NCBI RefSeq assembly: GCF_000733945.1
Contig: NZ_JPOL01000003.1
Span: 1-64,000, forward strand
Direction: 5' to 3'
Length of the DNA: 64,000 nt
Origin: Flavimarina sp. Hel_I_48
GTDB lineage: Bacteria > Bacteroidota > Bacteroidia > Flavobacteriales > Flavobacteriaceae
Below are positions 53,732 to 62,293 of the stretch, one piece after another. The translations under genes and the position numbers were made by a program. Within the stretch, counting starts at the first letter, position 1. Every line of letters starts with the position of its first letter. The notes under the pieces are model-generated. The model was given only the letters and a program-made list of their open reading frames with translations, made no database searches and was not told the origin of the DNA.

Positions 53732-55045
53732 ATGATTCGTACGCTTACTTTCCTGTTACTTTTTGTCGCTTACAATTTGAATTCACAAATCCTTCCGGAA
53801 CGGAAGCGCGCCACCCTGGTAGATCAGGTACTCAAAGAACGTTTTGAGACCGTACTTCCTAACATGATGTACCGCACCGGTATAGATATGTGGGTAATCA
53901 TTTCCCGTGAATATAATGAAGATCCCGTAATGCGCACGATGTTGCCGGCAGAATGGCTCAATGCGAGAAGGCGCACCATTTTGGTTTTTTACTGGGACGA
54001 GGCCAAAAATAAACTGGAAAAGATGGCCATTGCCCGCTATGATATTGGTGATAATATCAAATCGGTTTGGGATAAAGAAAAGCAACCCGACCAGTGGAAG
54101 GCGCTCGCTGAACTTATTGAAAAAAGGGATCCTAAGAAAATAGGCCTCAATTATTCCGAAGATTTTGGAATTGCCGATGGTATTGTGAAAACAGATTACG
54201 ACGCCTTTATGAATGCTATTCCCCCAGCAGATCAGGAGCGCGTGGTTTCAGCCGAAAAACTGGCCATTGGTTGGATAGAAACCCGTTCCCCGCTTGAAAT
54301 GCGCTTGTATGGTGAACTTGTTGACCTTACGCACAGTATTATAAAAAAAGCCTTCAGCAGCGCGGTGATTACGCCCGGGGAGACTACGACAGACGATGTG
54401 GTCTGGTACCTGCGCCAGCAGCTTACTGACCGCGGACTGGAAACCTGGTTTCATCCCACTGTAGATATTCAGCGTACAGATGAAGAACTGGCGAGTCATA
54501 TTACTTCATTTTCCAGTGGATATGGCGATAAAATCATTCAGCCTGGGGATTTGCTCCACTGTGATTTTGGGATTACTTATTTAAGACTGAATACAGACTG
54601 CCAGCAGCATGCCTATGTTTTAAAGGAAAATGAGACCGAAGCACCACAATTTTTGCAGGATGCTTTTGATAAAGGGAATAAATTACAGGACATTTTGACC
54701 TCAAATTTTTCAACCGGAAAAACTGGAAATGAGATTTTAGCAGCTTCGCTTGAAAAAGCGAAAGCCGAAGGCCTGCAACCGTCTATTTATACACATCCTT
54801 TAGGTCTTTACGGGCATTCGGCAGGTCCTACGATTGGCATGTGGGACAGTCAGGACGGTGTGCCGGGAACAGGTGATTATAAACTCTATGAAAACACCGT
54901 GTACGCCATAGAATTAAATACAACCATAAACCTTCCGGAATGGAAAAAAGACATTCGCATCATGCTGGAAGAAGACGGTTTCTGGGGCAAAAAAGGGTTT
55001 AATTATGTCAGCGGAAGGCAAGAGGACTTGTTGCTCGTGGATTGA
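53732..55045 (+). CDS. exported M24-family metallopeptidase (Xaa-Pro peptidase-like)
   Basis: A 437-residue peptidase with a signal peptide (about residues 1-18, ending NLNS). The C-terminal pita-bread domain shows the five metal ligands of M24: the pair of aspartates in LHCDFG and LNTDCQ eleven residues apart, the histidine in YGHSAGPTIG, and glutamates in YAIELNT and LEEDGFWG. The N-terminal creatinase-like domain has WVIISREYNEDP and ARRRTILVFYWDE. It likely removes N-terminal residues before proline outside the cytoplasm. It stands alone, with a repeat-containing gap downstream. Confidence 0.9.
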   Translation: MIRTLTFLLLFVAYNLNSQILPERKRATLVDQVLKERFETVLPNMMYRTGIDMWVIISREYNEDPVMRTMLPAEWLNARRRTILVFYWDEAKNKLEKMAIARYDIGDNIKSVWDKEKQPDQWKALAELIEKRDPKKIGLNYSEDFGIADGIVKTDYDAFMNAIPPADQERVVSAEKLAIGWIETRSPLEMRLYGELVDLTHSIIKKAFSSAVITPGETTTDDVVWYLRQQLTDRGLETWFHPTVDIQRTDEELASHITSFSSGYGDKIIQPGDLLHCDFGITYLRLNTDCQQHAYVLKENETEAPQFLQDAFDKGNKLQDILTSNFSTGKTGNEILAASLEKAKAEGLQPSIYTHPLGLYGHSAGPTIGMWDSQDGVPGTGDYKLYENTVYAIELNTTINLPEWKKDIRIMLEEDGFWGKKGFNYVSGRQEDLLLVD

Positions 55046-55380
55046 GTTGAAGTAATGTTTTAACAGCAGTTAGAACTATTATTTGAACACCTGGAAAGCA
55101 TTACAGTATAAAAATAAACGGGTATTAAACACTATTTTTCTTTGGATTCTGAATCATTCTTTGGTTTTCTTATTATTTTTCTTTTGGGCGTTTCCCTATG
55201 GGTCGGGCTTTACGTTGCAATCTTTTTGCCCGTGCCTTACAAAAAGGATTTTCACTTCAATCCCTAACGCAAAATTTGAATTTAAATCAAAGGAGGGATG
55301 CACAAACGCACTTTTACAAACTCAAGGCATAGTTTTGCAGGTCTTATGACTCTAAAATAAATAAAAAGCTTCGAAATCAA
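55046..55380. other. 335-base intergenic region with repeat copy B
   Basis: The gap between the peptidase and the convergent ABC-like gene contains one minus-strand copy of the dispersed repeat. The rest is AT-rich with no recognisable gene or terminator hairpin. Confidence 0.5.
55182..55272 (-). repeat. dispersed repeat, copy B
   Basis: On the minus strand this reads TTGCGTTAGGGATTGAAG, CCTTTTTGTAAGGCACG, then GATTGCAACGTAAAGCCCG and ATAGGGAAACGCCCAAAA. It matches copy A near menC in order and sequence except for a 22-base segment present only there. It is about 6.3 kb from copy A and inverted. Confidence 0.85.
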
Positions 55381-55938
55381 TTATGCGATCTCAGCTCTGA
55401 CATAATTTGTACACTCAATTGGCGAATACTCAGAATTATCTATCAAAATTGCTGCACCACCTGCTTTAATTTTATTTTTGACATGTTTTAAAATTTGTGA
55501 GGCATTATTTGGGTTTTGTCCTAATAAATCAAAAATAATATAATTAGTTTTATTAAAAACAGCTGAAATTTCTAAGAGTTTCCTTGAGTAAATAGGTAAA
55601 TTTTTGATCAGTCTTTGAGAATTAGTTATATCACTATCATTAAAAAAAGATTTATTACTTATATTTCCCCCATTCCTTTTTAGATATTGTTTTACGGTCG
55701 TAGGTGCGAAAATCGATTTAAATTTACCTTCCTCGAAACGGTCTGCAAACAAAAACCCTTTTTTGATTTGAACAGCAGGATTTATTTTTTGTTGTGTTAG
55801 AATATTAATAAGTTCCCTTTCCAAATTTTGAAAATGATTACCGCCATCAATACATATACCTAAAATTTCACCTTCAATTAATTCAAAGGGTGATATCTTA
55901 AAATTTTGAATGTTGATACCGTTGCATTTTACTACCAC
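55381..55938 (-). CDS. divergent ABC-ATPase-like protein without a P-loop
   Basis: A 185-residue protein of no named family. Its layout follows the ABC ATPase fold: a start like NFKISPFELIEGEILGICID where an ABC domain would have its Walker A, a SQRLIKNLPIYSRKLLEISA region where the signature helix would be, and a Walker-B-like YIIFDLLGQNPNNASQI followed by GGAAILIDNS. The nucleotide-binding GxxGxGKT is absent (GICIDGGNHFQ instead), so ATP hydrolysis is doubtful. The start is GTG at 55938, the only one available, since an in-frame stop lies two codons upstream. The ABC relationship is my inference from layout; confidence in it is modest. Confidence 0.65.
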   Translation of the reverse strand: MVVKCNGINIQNFKISPFELIEGEILGICIDGGNHFQNLERELINILTQQKINPAVQIKKGFLFADRFEEGKFKSIFAPTTVKQYLKRNGGNISNKSFFNDSDITNSQRLIKNLPIYSRKLLEISAVFNKTNYIIFDLLGQNPNNASQILKHVKNKIKAGGAAILIDNSEYSPIECTNYVRAEIA

Positions 55939-55993
55939 ATTTTAAATTTTGAGAGATTGTTTCATTTGATAATTTTTATTTTAAAGCTTTAAA

Positions 55994-56218
55994 TCAGCGC
56001 TCCCCAAAAACAGCCTTCATAACCTTCGAAATCCCTTTAAAACCAAAGTAAATGGCCGCGATAAAGCAGATAATTCCAACAATTAGCACGACCAGAAACA
56101 GGGGATGATCCTTATTGCTAAATGCCTGATAAAGGAGTCCGGGTCCCAGTAATACAAACAGTAAACACATGGCCAGGGTTTGCAGGCCTTTTAAAAGTTT
56201 TTCTTTATCTGTTCCCAT
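55994..56218 (-). CDS. DUF6095 small membrane protein
   Basis: A 74-residue protein with two transmembrane helices (MCLLFVLLGPGLLYQAF and PLFLVVLIVGIICFIAAIYF) and a C-terminal FKGISKVMKAVFG, the pattern of DUF6095, a family I know mainly from Flavobacteriia. Function unknown. It overlaps the end of murQ by 14 bases on the same strand and is probably translated from the same message. Confidence 0.8.
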   Translation of the reverse strand: MGTDKEKLLKGLQTLAMCLLFVLLGPGLLYQAFSNKDHPLFLVVLIVGIICFIAAIYFGFKGISKVMKAVFGER

Positions 56219-57029
56219 CTTTTGTGGCTGCTTTTAGTGCATTTCTAACATTTTTATGCTTCTCCAGAAGCGTTTTAGCTTCGCTTTGCGGGATATTCAG
56301 TTCTTTCATGAGCATGCGTTCCCCACGATCCACCAGCTTGGTATTGCTAAGCTGCATGTCTACCATTTTATTTCCTTTGACCTTGCCCAGTTGTATCATC
56401 GCAGTTGTAGAGATCATATTGAGTACCAGTTTTTGAGCCGTACCCGCTTTCATACGGGAGCTACCGGTTACAAATTCTGGTCCTACCACCACTTCGATAG
56501 GATATTTTGCTGTTTGCGCCACAGGACTTCCTGCATTACAGACGATGCAACCAGTTGGAATTTCGTTTGAATTACAGGCTTCCAGGGCGCCTATAACATA
56601 GGGCGTAGTGCCAGAAGCCGCGATACCTATGACAAAATCATTTTCACTTATATCATATTCCTGAAGATCTGCCCAACCCTGGGTCGTGCTGTCTTCGGCA
56701 AATTCTACCGCTTTGCGTATGGCTTTATCACCACCGGCGATCAATCCCAGTACCCAATCGTGCGGAACTCCAAAAGTAGGAGGACATTCCGAAGCATCAA
56801 GAATCCCTAAACGGCCACTCGTTCCTGCACCCATATAGAAAAGTCGGCCACCGTTTTTCATTTGTTTTACCACGATTTCTACCAGTTTTTCTATCTGGGG
56901 CAGCGCTTTTTGTACTGCCTGTGGCACTGTTTGATCTTCACTGTTAATTTTTTCAAGGAGTTGCAAAATGTTCATCTTCTCGAGATGGTCGTGGTTTGAA
57001 TCCTGTTCGGTTGTCTTTATAAATTTCAT
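56205..57029 (-). CDS. murQ: N-acetylmuramic acid 6-phosphate etherase
   Basis: A 274-residue SIS-domain enzyme that cleaves the lactyl ether of MurNAc-6-phosphate during peptidoglycan recycling. The SIS core has GGRLFYMGAGTSGRLGILDA and SECPPTFG (about residues 60-88), where the catalytic glutamate lies, and FVIGIAASGTTPYVIGAL (about 131-148). GPEFVTGSSRMKAGTAQK is a further family block. No MurNAc transporter or anhMurNAc kinase is adjacent. It is followed by DUF6095 with a 14-base overlap and preceded by the DUF4249 gene. Confidence 0.95.
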   Translation of the reverse strand: MKFIKTTEQDSNHDHLEKMNILQLLEKINSEDQTVPQAVQKALPQIEKLVEIVVKQMKNGGRLFYMGAGTSGRLGILDASECPPTFGVPHDWVLGLIAGGDKAIRKAVEFAEDSTTQGWADLQEYDISENDFVIGIAASGTTPYVIGALEACNSNEIPTGCIVCNAGSPVAQTAKYPIEVVVGPEFVTGSSRMKAGTAQKLVLNMISTTAMIQLGKVKGNKMVDMQLSNTKLVDRGERMLMKELNIPQSEAKTLLEKHKNVRNALKAATKDGNR

Positions 57030-57071
57030 AATGATAAAATTCTTTTTTCAGTAATCCTTCGTCAAGTTTGC

Positions 57072-57878
57072 TTATTCCGTGGTAATGGTGGCGCTGTATT
57101 GTTGCGCAATCGCAAAATAGCCCAACGGATAATTCTCTGGGTTGGTCGTATTGATAATATTGCCACGCGCTTCTGCTGGTGGAGCCTGAAAAGGGCCCCC
57201 GGCGTCCTGACCAGATTGCGCTATGAGAATACTCATATAATCGTAAAAAGGTTTGTCTACCCCAAGTATGCTAATAACTAAGACTGAACCTGGTTCCAAA
57301 TCATCGTAAAAATAAGAAAAGCTAAAACTATTTCCCTGATAGAAGCGGTCATCACTGAGCAGGTAAAAGTTAAAGTCCAGATCAAAAAGATAATAATCGG
57401 TAGTGGGGGCAGGATCTGTGTAGCTTACAATGATTTCGGTTTCATCACCAGAAAAGAGTGTTCCCGTGCCCTGGCTAAGGCTATCTATGGGCACGGTATG
57501 CTGCATTTTTGAAGTGGCCGCATAACGCTCCCCATTATACTCGATAATAAGTTCTAAATTTTCTGTTGTAATGACTTCTTTTGGAAGTTCGCCACTATAA
57601 AAACCTGGCGCTTTTTCGTCTACAAAATAGGTTCTACCTGCAGCTTCAACAGTGATCTGAGCTCCTGTAACCTGAGGAACATCTTGTGTATCAAAGGGCG
57701 CAGTAGTAGTTAACCGCACAGCCACAGGAAAATATTGCTCCCTATCTGGCACCTTGATAAGTGCATCAACGACCAGGCGTGGCTCGCTTTCTGGCAGGTC
57801 AACATCAATTACATCCTGGCAGGAAAATAAGGTGCAGCCCAGAGCAACTAGTACTATTATATCGCGTAATTTTTTCAT
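57072..57878 (-). CDS. DUF4249 lipoprotein
   Basis: A 268-residue surface or periplasmic lipoprotein. The signal peptide ends in a lipobox (CTLFSC, Cys near residue 20) followed by QDVIDVDLPESEPRLVVDALI, the standard DUF4249 opening. Several beta-rich blocks follow (GAQITVEAAGRTYFVDE; YYLFDLDFNFYLLSDDRFYQGNSF). DUF4249 proteins nearly always pair with a TonB-dependent receptor, as here: the ATG overlaps the receptor stop codon by one base (TGATG). It probably helps the receptor bind or hand over its ligand. Confidence 0.9.
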   Translation of the reverse strand: MKKLRDIIVLVALGCTLFSCQDVIDVDLPESEPRLVVDALIKVPDREQYFPVAVRLTTTAPFDTQDVPQVTGAQITVEAAGRTYFVDEKAPGFYSGELPKEVITTENLELIIEYNGERYAATSKMQHTVPIDSLSQGTGTLFSGDETEIIVSYTDPAPTTDYYLFDLDFNFYLLSDDRFYQGNSFSFSYFYDDLEPGSVLVISILGVDKPFYDYMSILIAQSGQDAGGPFQAPPAEARGNIINTTNPENYPLGYFAIAQQYSATITTE

Positions 57879-60253
57879 CAGAATTTAAAATTAAGGGTTA
57901 CTGACGGAATAACGCCAAAAATAGAAGTGCGAATGGCCTCATTGACTCCGGTGTCTTCATTTCGTTCAAAGTTATTCGAAGCCGCATTTTTTTTATTGTA
58001 AAGATTATAGATACTAAAAACCCATTCAGTTTTAAATTTTCGGTTTTTGTTATTTTCGGGTTTGAGTGTTGCGGCTACATCCAGTCTGTTATACGCAGGA
58101 AGGCGCTGCCCGTTACGGGGACCAAAATTTGGAATCACGAGTCCCTGAAATTGCGACTGATTTACGGGATAATTGGTAGGCTGCCCCGTCTGGTAGAGAA
58201 AATTGGCGTTGAAGTTCCATTTTGAACTGTGTTCGTAGTTTATATAAAGACTCAAATCATGCGTCTTATCATAGGCCGTGGGATACCAGGCTCCATTATT
58301 GATCCCAATTTCCTGTGGCGTTCTGCCCGGGGTGCGCTGCTCGCTACGGGATAGGGTGTAGGCCAACCAACCGGTAAAGGCACCTTCATTTTTTTTAAAT
58401 AGGATTTCCAGGCCGTAGGCTTGTGATTCCCCCGCAAGAACTTCACGTTCAACCGCGCGGGTGGCTATAAGCTGCGCCCCATTTCTATAATCCAGGCGGT
58501 TGTCCACTTTTTTATAAAAAGCTTCGGTTTCCAGAGAATATTGACCATTTTTAAGGTTTGTATTGTAGCCCAGGGCATATTGATCAAGCAGCTGCGGTTT
58601 GAGGTATTTTCCGCTGGGCGCATACACATCAAGAGGGGTGGGGGAATTGGTATTGGAGATCAAATGTAGGTATTGCGCCATGCGGTTGTAACTTGCCTTA
58701 ATACTCTTATCATCGTCAATAGCGTAAGCAAGGGAAAAGCGTGGTTCAAAATTGGTAAAGGTTGCAATCGCATCACTGCGATCATAGGTTAAGGTGGCGA
58801 TGGGCTCCGCCGGTTCATATATTCCCAGAGCGGCATTATAATTCAGGGGGTTATCATTAGCGTAACTGTTGAGTTCATCCTGTCCCAGTCGTGTAAAATG
58901 GCTTAATCGCAATCCATAACGCAAACTGAGCGAAGTAGTAATATCGTGTTCAGCTTCCGCGTAAACAGAAAATTCATTTGCATACTTCTGGGTCAATTGT
59001 TCTTCAATTATGCCAGAATCTGCCCTGTTCGGTTTGATAAATCCGGGATTAAAGCGATAATAGACGTTGTTTATGCCATAATTCAGCCGAAAATTATCTT
59101 TTATATAATGCTGAAAATCATATTTCAGGTTAAAATTGCGAATACCAGAGTCATAATTAAACCCAACGAAATCGAGTAAAAGTCCGTAATAATAATCCGA
59201 ATATATCAGTGAAAGATTACTGAAAATCTTGTCTGAAAATAAATGGTTCCATCTCAGGTTCAAGGTGGTATTTCCATAAGTGTTTACAAAGCGCTCGCTA
59301 ATATCAAAAACATCCCGACCAAAATAGCCTGAAAGGTACAGGTTGTTGTTGTCGTTTACTTTATAATTGACTTTGGTATTTAAATCATAAAAGTAAGCCG
59401 AATTATCATTGTCGAACAATGGAAGGAAAAGGTGGGCATAACTTGCCCTTCCGCCCAGTAAAAACGCGGCTTTGTCCTTTACAATAGGTCCTTCTACCAG
59501 CAGCCGGCTGGCAACCGCTCCTATACCACCTTCTGCGTGGAATTCTTTACTGTTTCCTTCCTTTTGATAAATGTCAAGTACCGAACTTACTCGTCCACCG
59601 TAACTCGCGGGAATCCCACCTTTGTACAATTTGAGATCTTTGATCGCATCAGGATTGAAAACCGAAAAAAGACCGAACAAATGCGAAGAATTGAAAATAA
59701 TGGCCTCGTCAAGCAGAATCAGGTTTTGATCTGCCGCTCCGCCGCGCACATTAAAGCCAGAAGCGCCCTCGCCACCGCTGGTGACCCCGGGCAATAAGAG
59801 TATTGATTTTAATACATCTGCCTCGCCCAGCACGACGGGAATCTGCTTAATGGTTGAAGCGCTCAACGCATTTACGCTCATTTGTGGCTTTCTGATGCTT
59901 AACCGTTCCACATCTTCTTTGATGACTACTTCATCAAGTGCTTCGGCGGCTTCTTCCAGTGAAAAATCGATACGCTTATCAGCATTGAGCTCCAAGGTCT
60001 GGGAAATGTTCTGGAATCCCAAGAAGCTGATTTGCAGATCGTACGTCCCACGGGGCAATGTGATGGAATAAAAACCATAGCCATTCGTGACGACACCTTT
60101 AGCCAACTCAGGGAAAATCACATTCACACCGATAAGCGTCTCATTGGAATCTGCCGAACTTATGGTGCCGCTCAGCGTAAATTGTTCCTGCCCATAACTG
60201 ATTACAGAAACAAAAAAGGCAAGAAAAAGTAGGGAATATAATTTTTGGGGCAA
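57878..60253 (-). CDS. TonB-dependent receptor with carboxypeptidase-like domain
   Basis: An outer-membrane transporter of about 791 residues with this start. After a signal peptide (MPQKLYSLLFLAFFVSVISYGQ) come a carboxypeptidase-regulatory-like domain (FTLSGTISSADSNETLIGVNV onward), the plug (GEADVLKSILLLPGVTSGGEG; GFNVRGGAADQNLILLDEA) and a 22-strand barrel ending SVTLNFKF. No ATG exists near the N-terminus; I chose the TTG at 60253 because it directly precedes the signal peptide. A TTG at 60379 is also in frame but would overlap modC by 41 bases. It pairs with the downstream DUF4249 gene. Cargo is unknown; closeness to modC might suggest an oxyanion, but this is weak. Confidence 0.87.
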   Translation of the reverse strand: MPQKLYSLLFLAFFVSVISYGQEQFTLSGTISSADSNETLIGVNVIFPELAKGVVTNGYGFYSITLPRGTYDLQISFLGFQNISQTLELNADKRIDFSLEEAAEALDEVVIKEDVERLSIRKPQMSVNALSASTIKQIPVVLGEADVLKSILLLPGVTSGGEGASGFNVRGGAADQNLILLDEAIIFNSSHLFGLFSVFNPDAIKDLKLYKGGIPASYGGRVSSVLDIYQKEGNSKEFHAEGGIGAVASRLLVEGPIVKDKAAFLLGGRASYAHLFLPLFDNDNSAYFYDLNTKVNYKVNDNNNLYLSGYFGRDVFDISERFVNTYGNTTLNLRWNHLFSDKIFSNLSLIYSDYYYGLLLDFVGFNYDSGIRNFNLKYDFQHYIKDNFRLNYGINNVYYRFNPGFIKPNRADSGIIEEQLTQKYANEFSVYAEAEHDITTSLSLRYGLRLSHFTRLGQDELNSYANDNPLNYNAALGIYEPAEPIATLTYDRSDAIATFTNFEPRFSLAYAIDDDKSIKASYNRMAQYLHLISNTNSPTPLDVYAPSGKYLKPQLLDQYALGYNTNLKNGQYSLETEAFYKKVDNRLDYRNGAQLIATRAVEREVLAGESQAYGLEILFKKNEGAFTGWLAYTLSRSEQRTPGRTPQEIGINNGAWYPTAYDKTHDLSLYINYEHSSKWNFNANFLYQTGQPTNYPVNQSQFQGLVIPNFGPRNGQRLPAYNRLDVAATLKPENNKNRKFKTEWVFSIYNLYNKKNAASNNFERNEDTGVNEAIRTSIFGVIPSVTLNFKF

Positions 60254-60338
60254 GATATTTTTGTTTAAAAATACAGTACGCAATCCTAAGCGTGAAGTGA
60301 AATCTACAGTAATTAAAAAAGCTTTAATCGATCTGTCT

Positions 60339-61211
60339 TTAAATCTTGTAAATAAGCGGATTAAATCCCTTAGAAGCAACGATCACCTGATCCCCCGGTT
60401 GTAGGTCTGCCACAACTTCTGGCGGTACGACCACTTTTATGAGCCGGTTGCCCACTAGCAGGTCTAGGATGAATAAAATACCCTCTTTACTACTATTGAT
60501 TATTTCGGCTTCAAACTGAAATTTACCGCTTACCGCATTTCCTGTAAAAAAAGAAGCCGGTTCCCGTGGCGGTTGCAGCTGGCCATCTTTTAGCTCAAAA
60601 AGTTGCTGCGAGACCCTTAAGATTTCGCCCACATCGTGACTTATCAAGAGTAGCGTAAAACCAAATTCCTGCTGTACTTTGGTTATATAGCGCTGCAAGG
60701 TCAAACGCATGGTTTTGTCAAGTGCTGCCAGCGGCTCATCCAGTAAAACCAGTTCAGGTTTATTTACCAGTGCACGTGCCAGCGCAACGCGCTGTTGCTG
60801 TCCCCCAGAAAGTTCTTGCGGGTTGCGGTGCTGCAGTTCGTTAAGTTCAATTATCTCCATTAAATGATCAATAATGGACTTATTTTGACCCTTTTTTAGT
60901 GCAAAATTGAGGTTTTCACGTACGCTCATGTTAGGAAACAGTGCATAATCCTGAAACATAAAACCCACATTGCGCTGTTGTGGTTTAAGATTTATTTTTT
61001 CTTCGGAATCGTACCAAATCGTTCCATTAACTGTAATACGCCCGCAATCTGGTTTCATCAGGCCAGATAGCATTCTGAAAATAGAGGTTTTTCCCGCTCC
61101 GGAAGCGCCATACAGTGTGTACGCAATTTCAGGCTGCAGGTTGAAGTCTGCCTCTAAAACACTAGCGCCTTTTGCTAAATTCAAGGCTTTCCGCAGGGAT
61201 ATTTCGATCAT
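60339..61211 (-). CDS. modC: molybdate ABC transporter ATPase
   Basis: A 290-residue ATPase that energises molybdate import. Walker A YGASGAGKTSIF (about residues 34-45), Q-loop FMFQDYALFPN (about 84-94), signature ELSGGQQQRVALARAL (about 133-148), Walker B LVLLDEPLAALD (about 153-164) and the H-loop LLISHDVGE are intact. The last 70 residues form a short TOBE-like regulatory part (GDQVIVASKGFNPLIYKI), smaller than that of E. coli ModC; a separate TOBE protein is encoded in the operon. Nine bases follow modB. Confidence 0.94.
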   Translation of the reverse strand: MIEISLRKALNLAKGASVLEADFNLQPEIAYTLYGASGAGKTSIFRMLSGLMKPDCGRITVNGTIWYDSEEKINLKPQQRNVGFMFQDYALFPNMSVRENLNFALKKGQNKSIIDHLMEIIELNELQHRNPQELSGGQQQRVALARALVNKPELVLLDEPLAALDKTMRLTLQRYITKVQQEFGFTLLLISHDVGEILRVSQQLFELKDGQLQPPREPASFFTGNAVSGKFQFEAEIINSSKEGILFILDLLVGNRLIKVVVPPEVVADLQPGDQVIVASKGFNPLIYKI

Positions 61212-61220
61212 ACTATTTCG

Positions 61221-61895
61221 TTAAGGAAGAATTTTTTTAAAGTAACCTCCATTAAAAAGATAAACCAATAATAGCAGGGAAAAGGTTATGGCAAAAAGTA
61301 TAAGAGAATATGTGTTCGCAGCGTCATAATTGAGCGCTTCCACCTCGTCATAAATGGCGATGGAAGCCACACGCGTGCTGTTGGGGATATTACCGCCTAT
61401 CATCAATACAACGCCAAATTCACCCACAGTATGCGCAAAAGCGAGCACAATACCGCTGAGCAGGGCAGGTTTCATATTGGGCAACAGCACCCGGATCATA
61501 GTCGTTAAGCTGGATTTCCCCAGGACGTAAGAGGCTTCTTTGAGCGAAACGGGCAAAGCAGCAAACCCAGCCTGAAGAGGTTGTACCATAAAAGGAAGGC
61601 TATAAATAATCGAACCAATTACCAGCCCTGGAAAAGAAAACAATAATCGAATTCCCAGTGCATCATCAAAAAACCGACCTATGGGATGCCCGGTGCTAAA
61701 GGTGACCAGAAGATAAAAACCAAGCACTGTGGGCGGCAGTACGAGAGGCATACTGACCAGCGTTTCCAGTATAGGTTTAATACGGGAACGGGAGTAGGCC
61801 AGATAATAACTTAGCGGGATGGCTATGATCAATAACAAGCAGGTCGTGAAGCCCGCAAGTTTAAATGTTAGCAACAAGGGATCCCAGTTTATCAT
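61221..61895 (-). CDS. modB: molybdate ABC transporter permease
   Basis: A 224-residue inner-membrane permease with about five or six helices. The conserved ABC-permease loop that contacts the ATPase reads SLKEASYVLGKSSLTTMIRVLLPN (about residues 136-159), and PLVLPPTVLGFYLL and AHTVGEFGVVLMIGGNIP are ModB landmarks. Its start overlaps the stop of the TOBE-protein gene by four bases (ATGA). It forms the transmembrane channel with ModC and receives molybdate from ModA. Confidence 0.95.
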   Translation of the reverse strand: MINWDPLLLTFKLAGFTTCLLLIIAIPLSYYLAYSRSRIKPILETLVSMPLVLPPTVLGFYLLVTFSTGHPIGRFFDDALGIRLLFSFPGLVIGSIIYSLPFMVQPLQAGFAALPVSLKEASYVLGKSSLTTMIRVLLPNMKPALLSGIVLAFAHTVGEFGVVLMIGGNIPNSTRVASIAIYDEVEALNYDAANTYSLILFAITFSLLLLVYLFNGGYFKKILP

Positions 61896-62293
61896 TGCGC
61901 AAGCATGATTTCGTTCATTTTTACCAGTGCGAGAACCTCATCGCCCAGACCAATTTTCAAATTCCGGAAGGTTTCTGAATGTACGAGTGCCGTAAGTCCG
62001 CCCATGGCGCTTTCCAGGTAAACGCGCGTCAAAAAAGTGTCCTGTTCCAGTTTACTGATTTTTGCATGAATTGCATTTGGGATCGCGATATCTTTTGAAG
62101 TTGGCAGCGCAAGAATGACTTCGGTTTCCTTAAAAATTGCACGTACCGTATTTCCTTTTTGCAAATAGCTGGCCGTTTGTGGCGTATCAATGACGAGCAG
62201 TTGCAACAAAATGTTTGCTTCGGTTTCCAGCGTGACCAGCGTGATGCTGGCGCTACATTCAAGTTGTACTATTTTTGCCCTGACCGTATTCAT
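61892..62293 (-). CDS. di-Mop (TOBE) molybdate-binding protein
   Basis: A 133-residue cytoplasmic protein made of two TOBE/Mop repeats (about residues 1-65 and 68-133). Each repeat begins with a strand like ARIVQLECSASITLVTLE or HAKISKLEQDTFLTRVYLE and ends near DEVLALVKMNEIMLA. Di-Mop proteins bind molybdate or tungstate and buffer the cytoplasmic pool. Its position between modA and modB, overlapping both by four bases, shows it belongs to the uptake operon. It may replace the fuller regulatory domain missing from ModC. Confidence 0.88.
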   Translation of the reverse strand: MNTVRAKIVQLECSASITLVTLETEANILLQLLVIDTPQTASYLQKGNTVRAIFKETEVILALPTSKDIAIPNAIHAKISKLEQDTFLTRVYLESAMGGLTALVHSETFRNLKIGLGDEVLALVKMNEIMLAQ

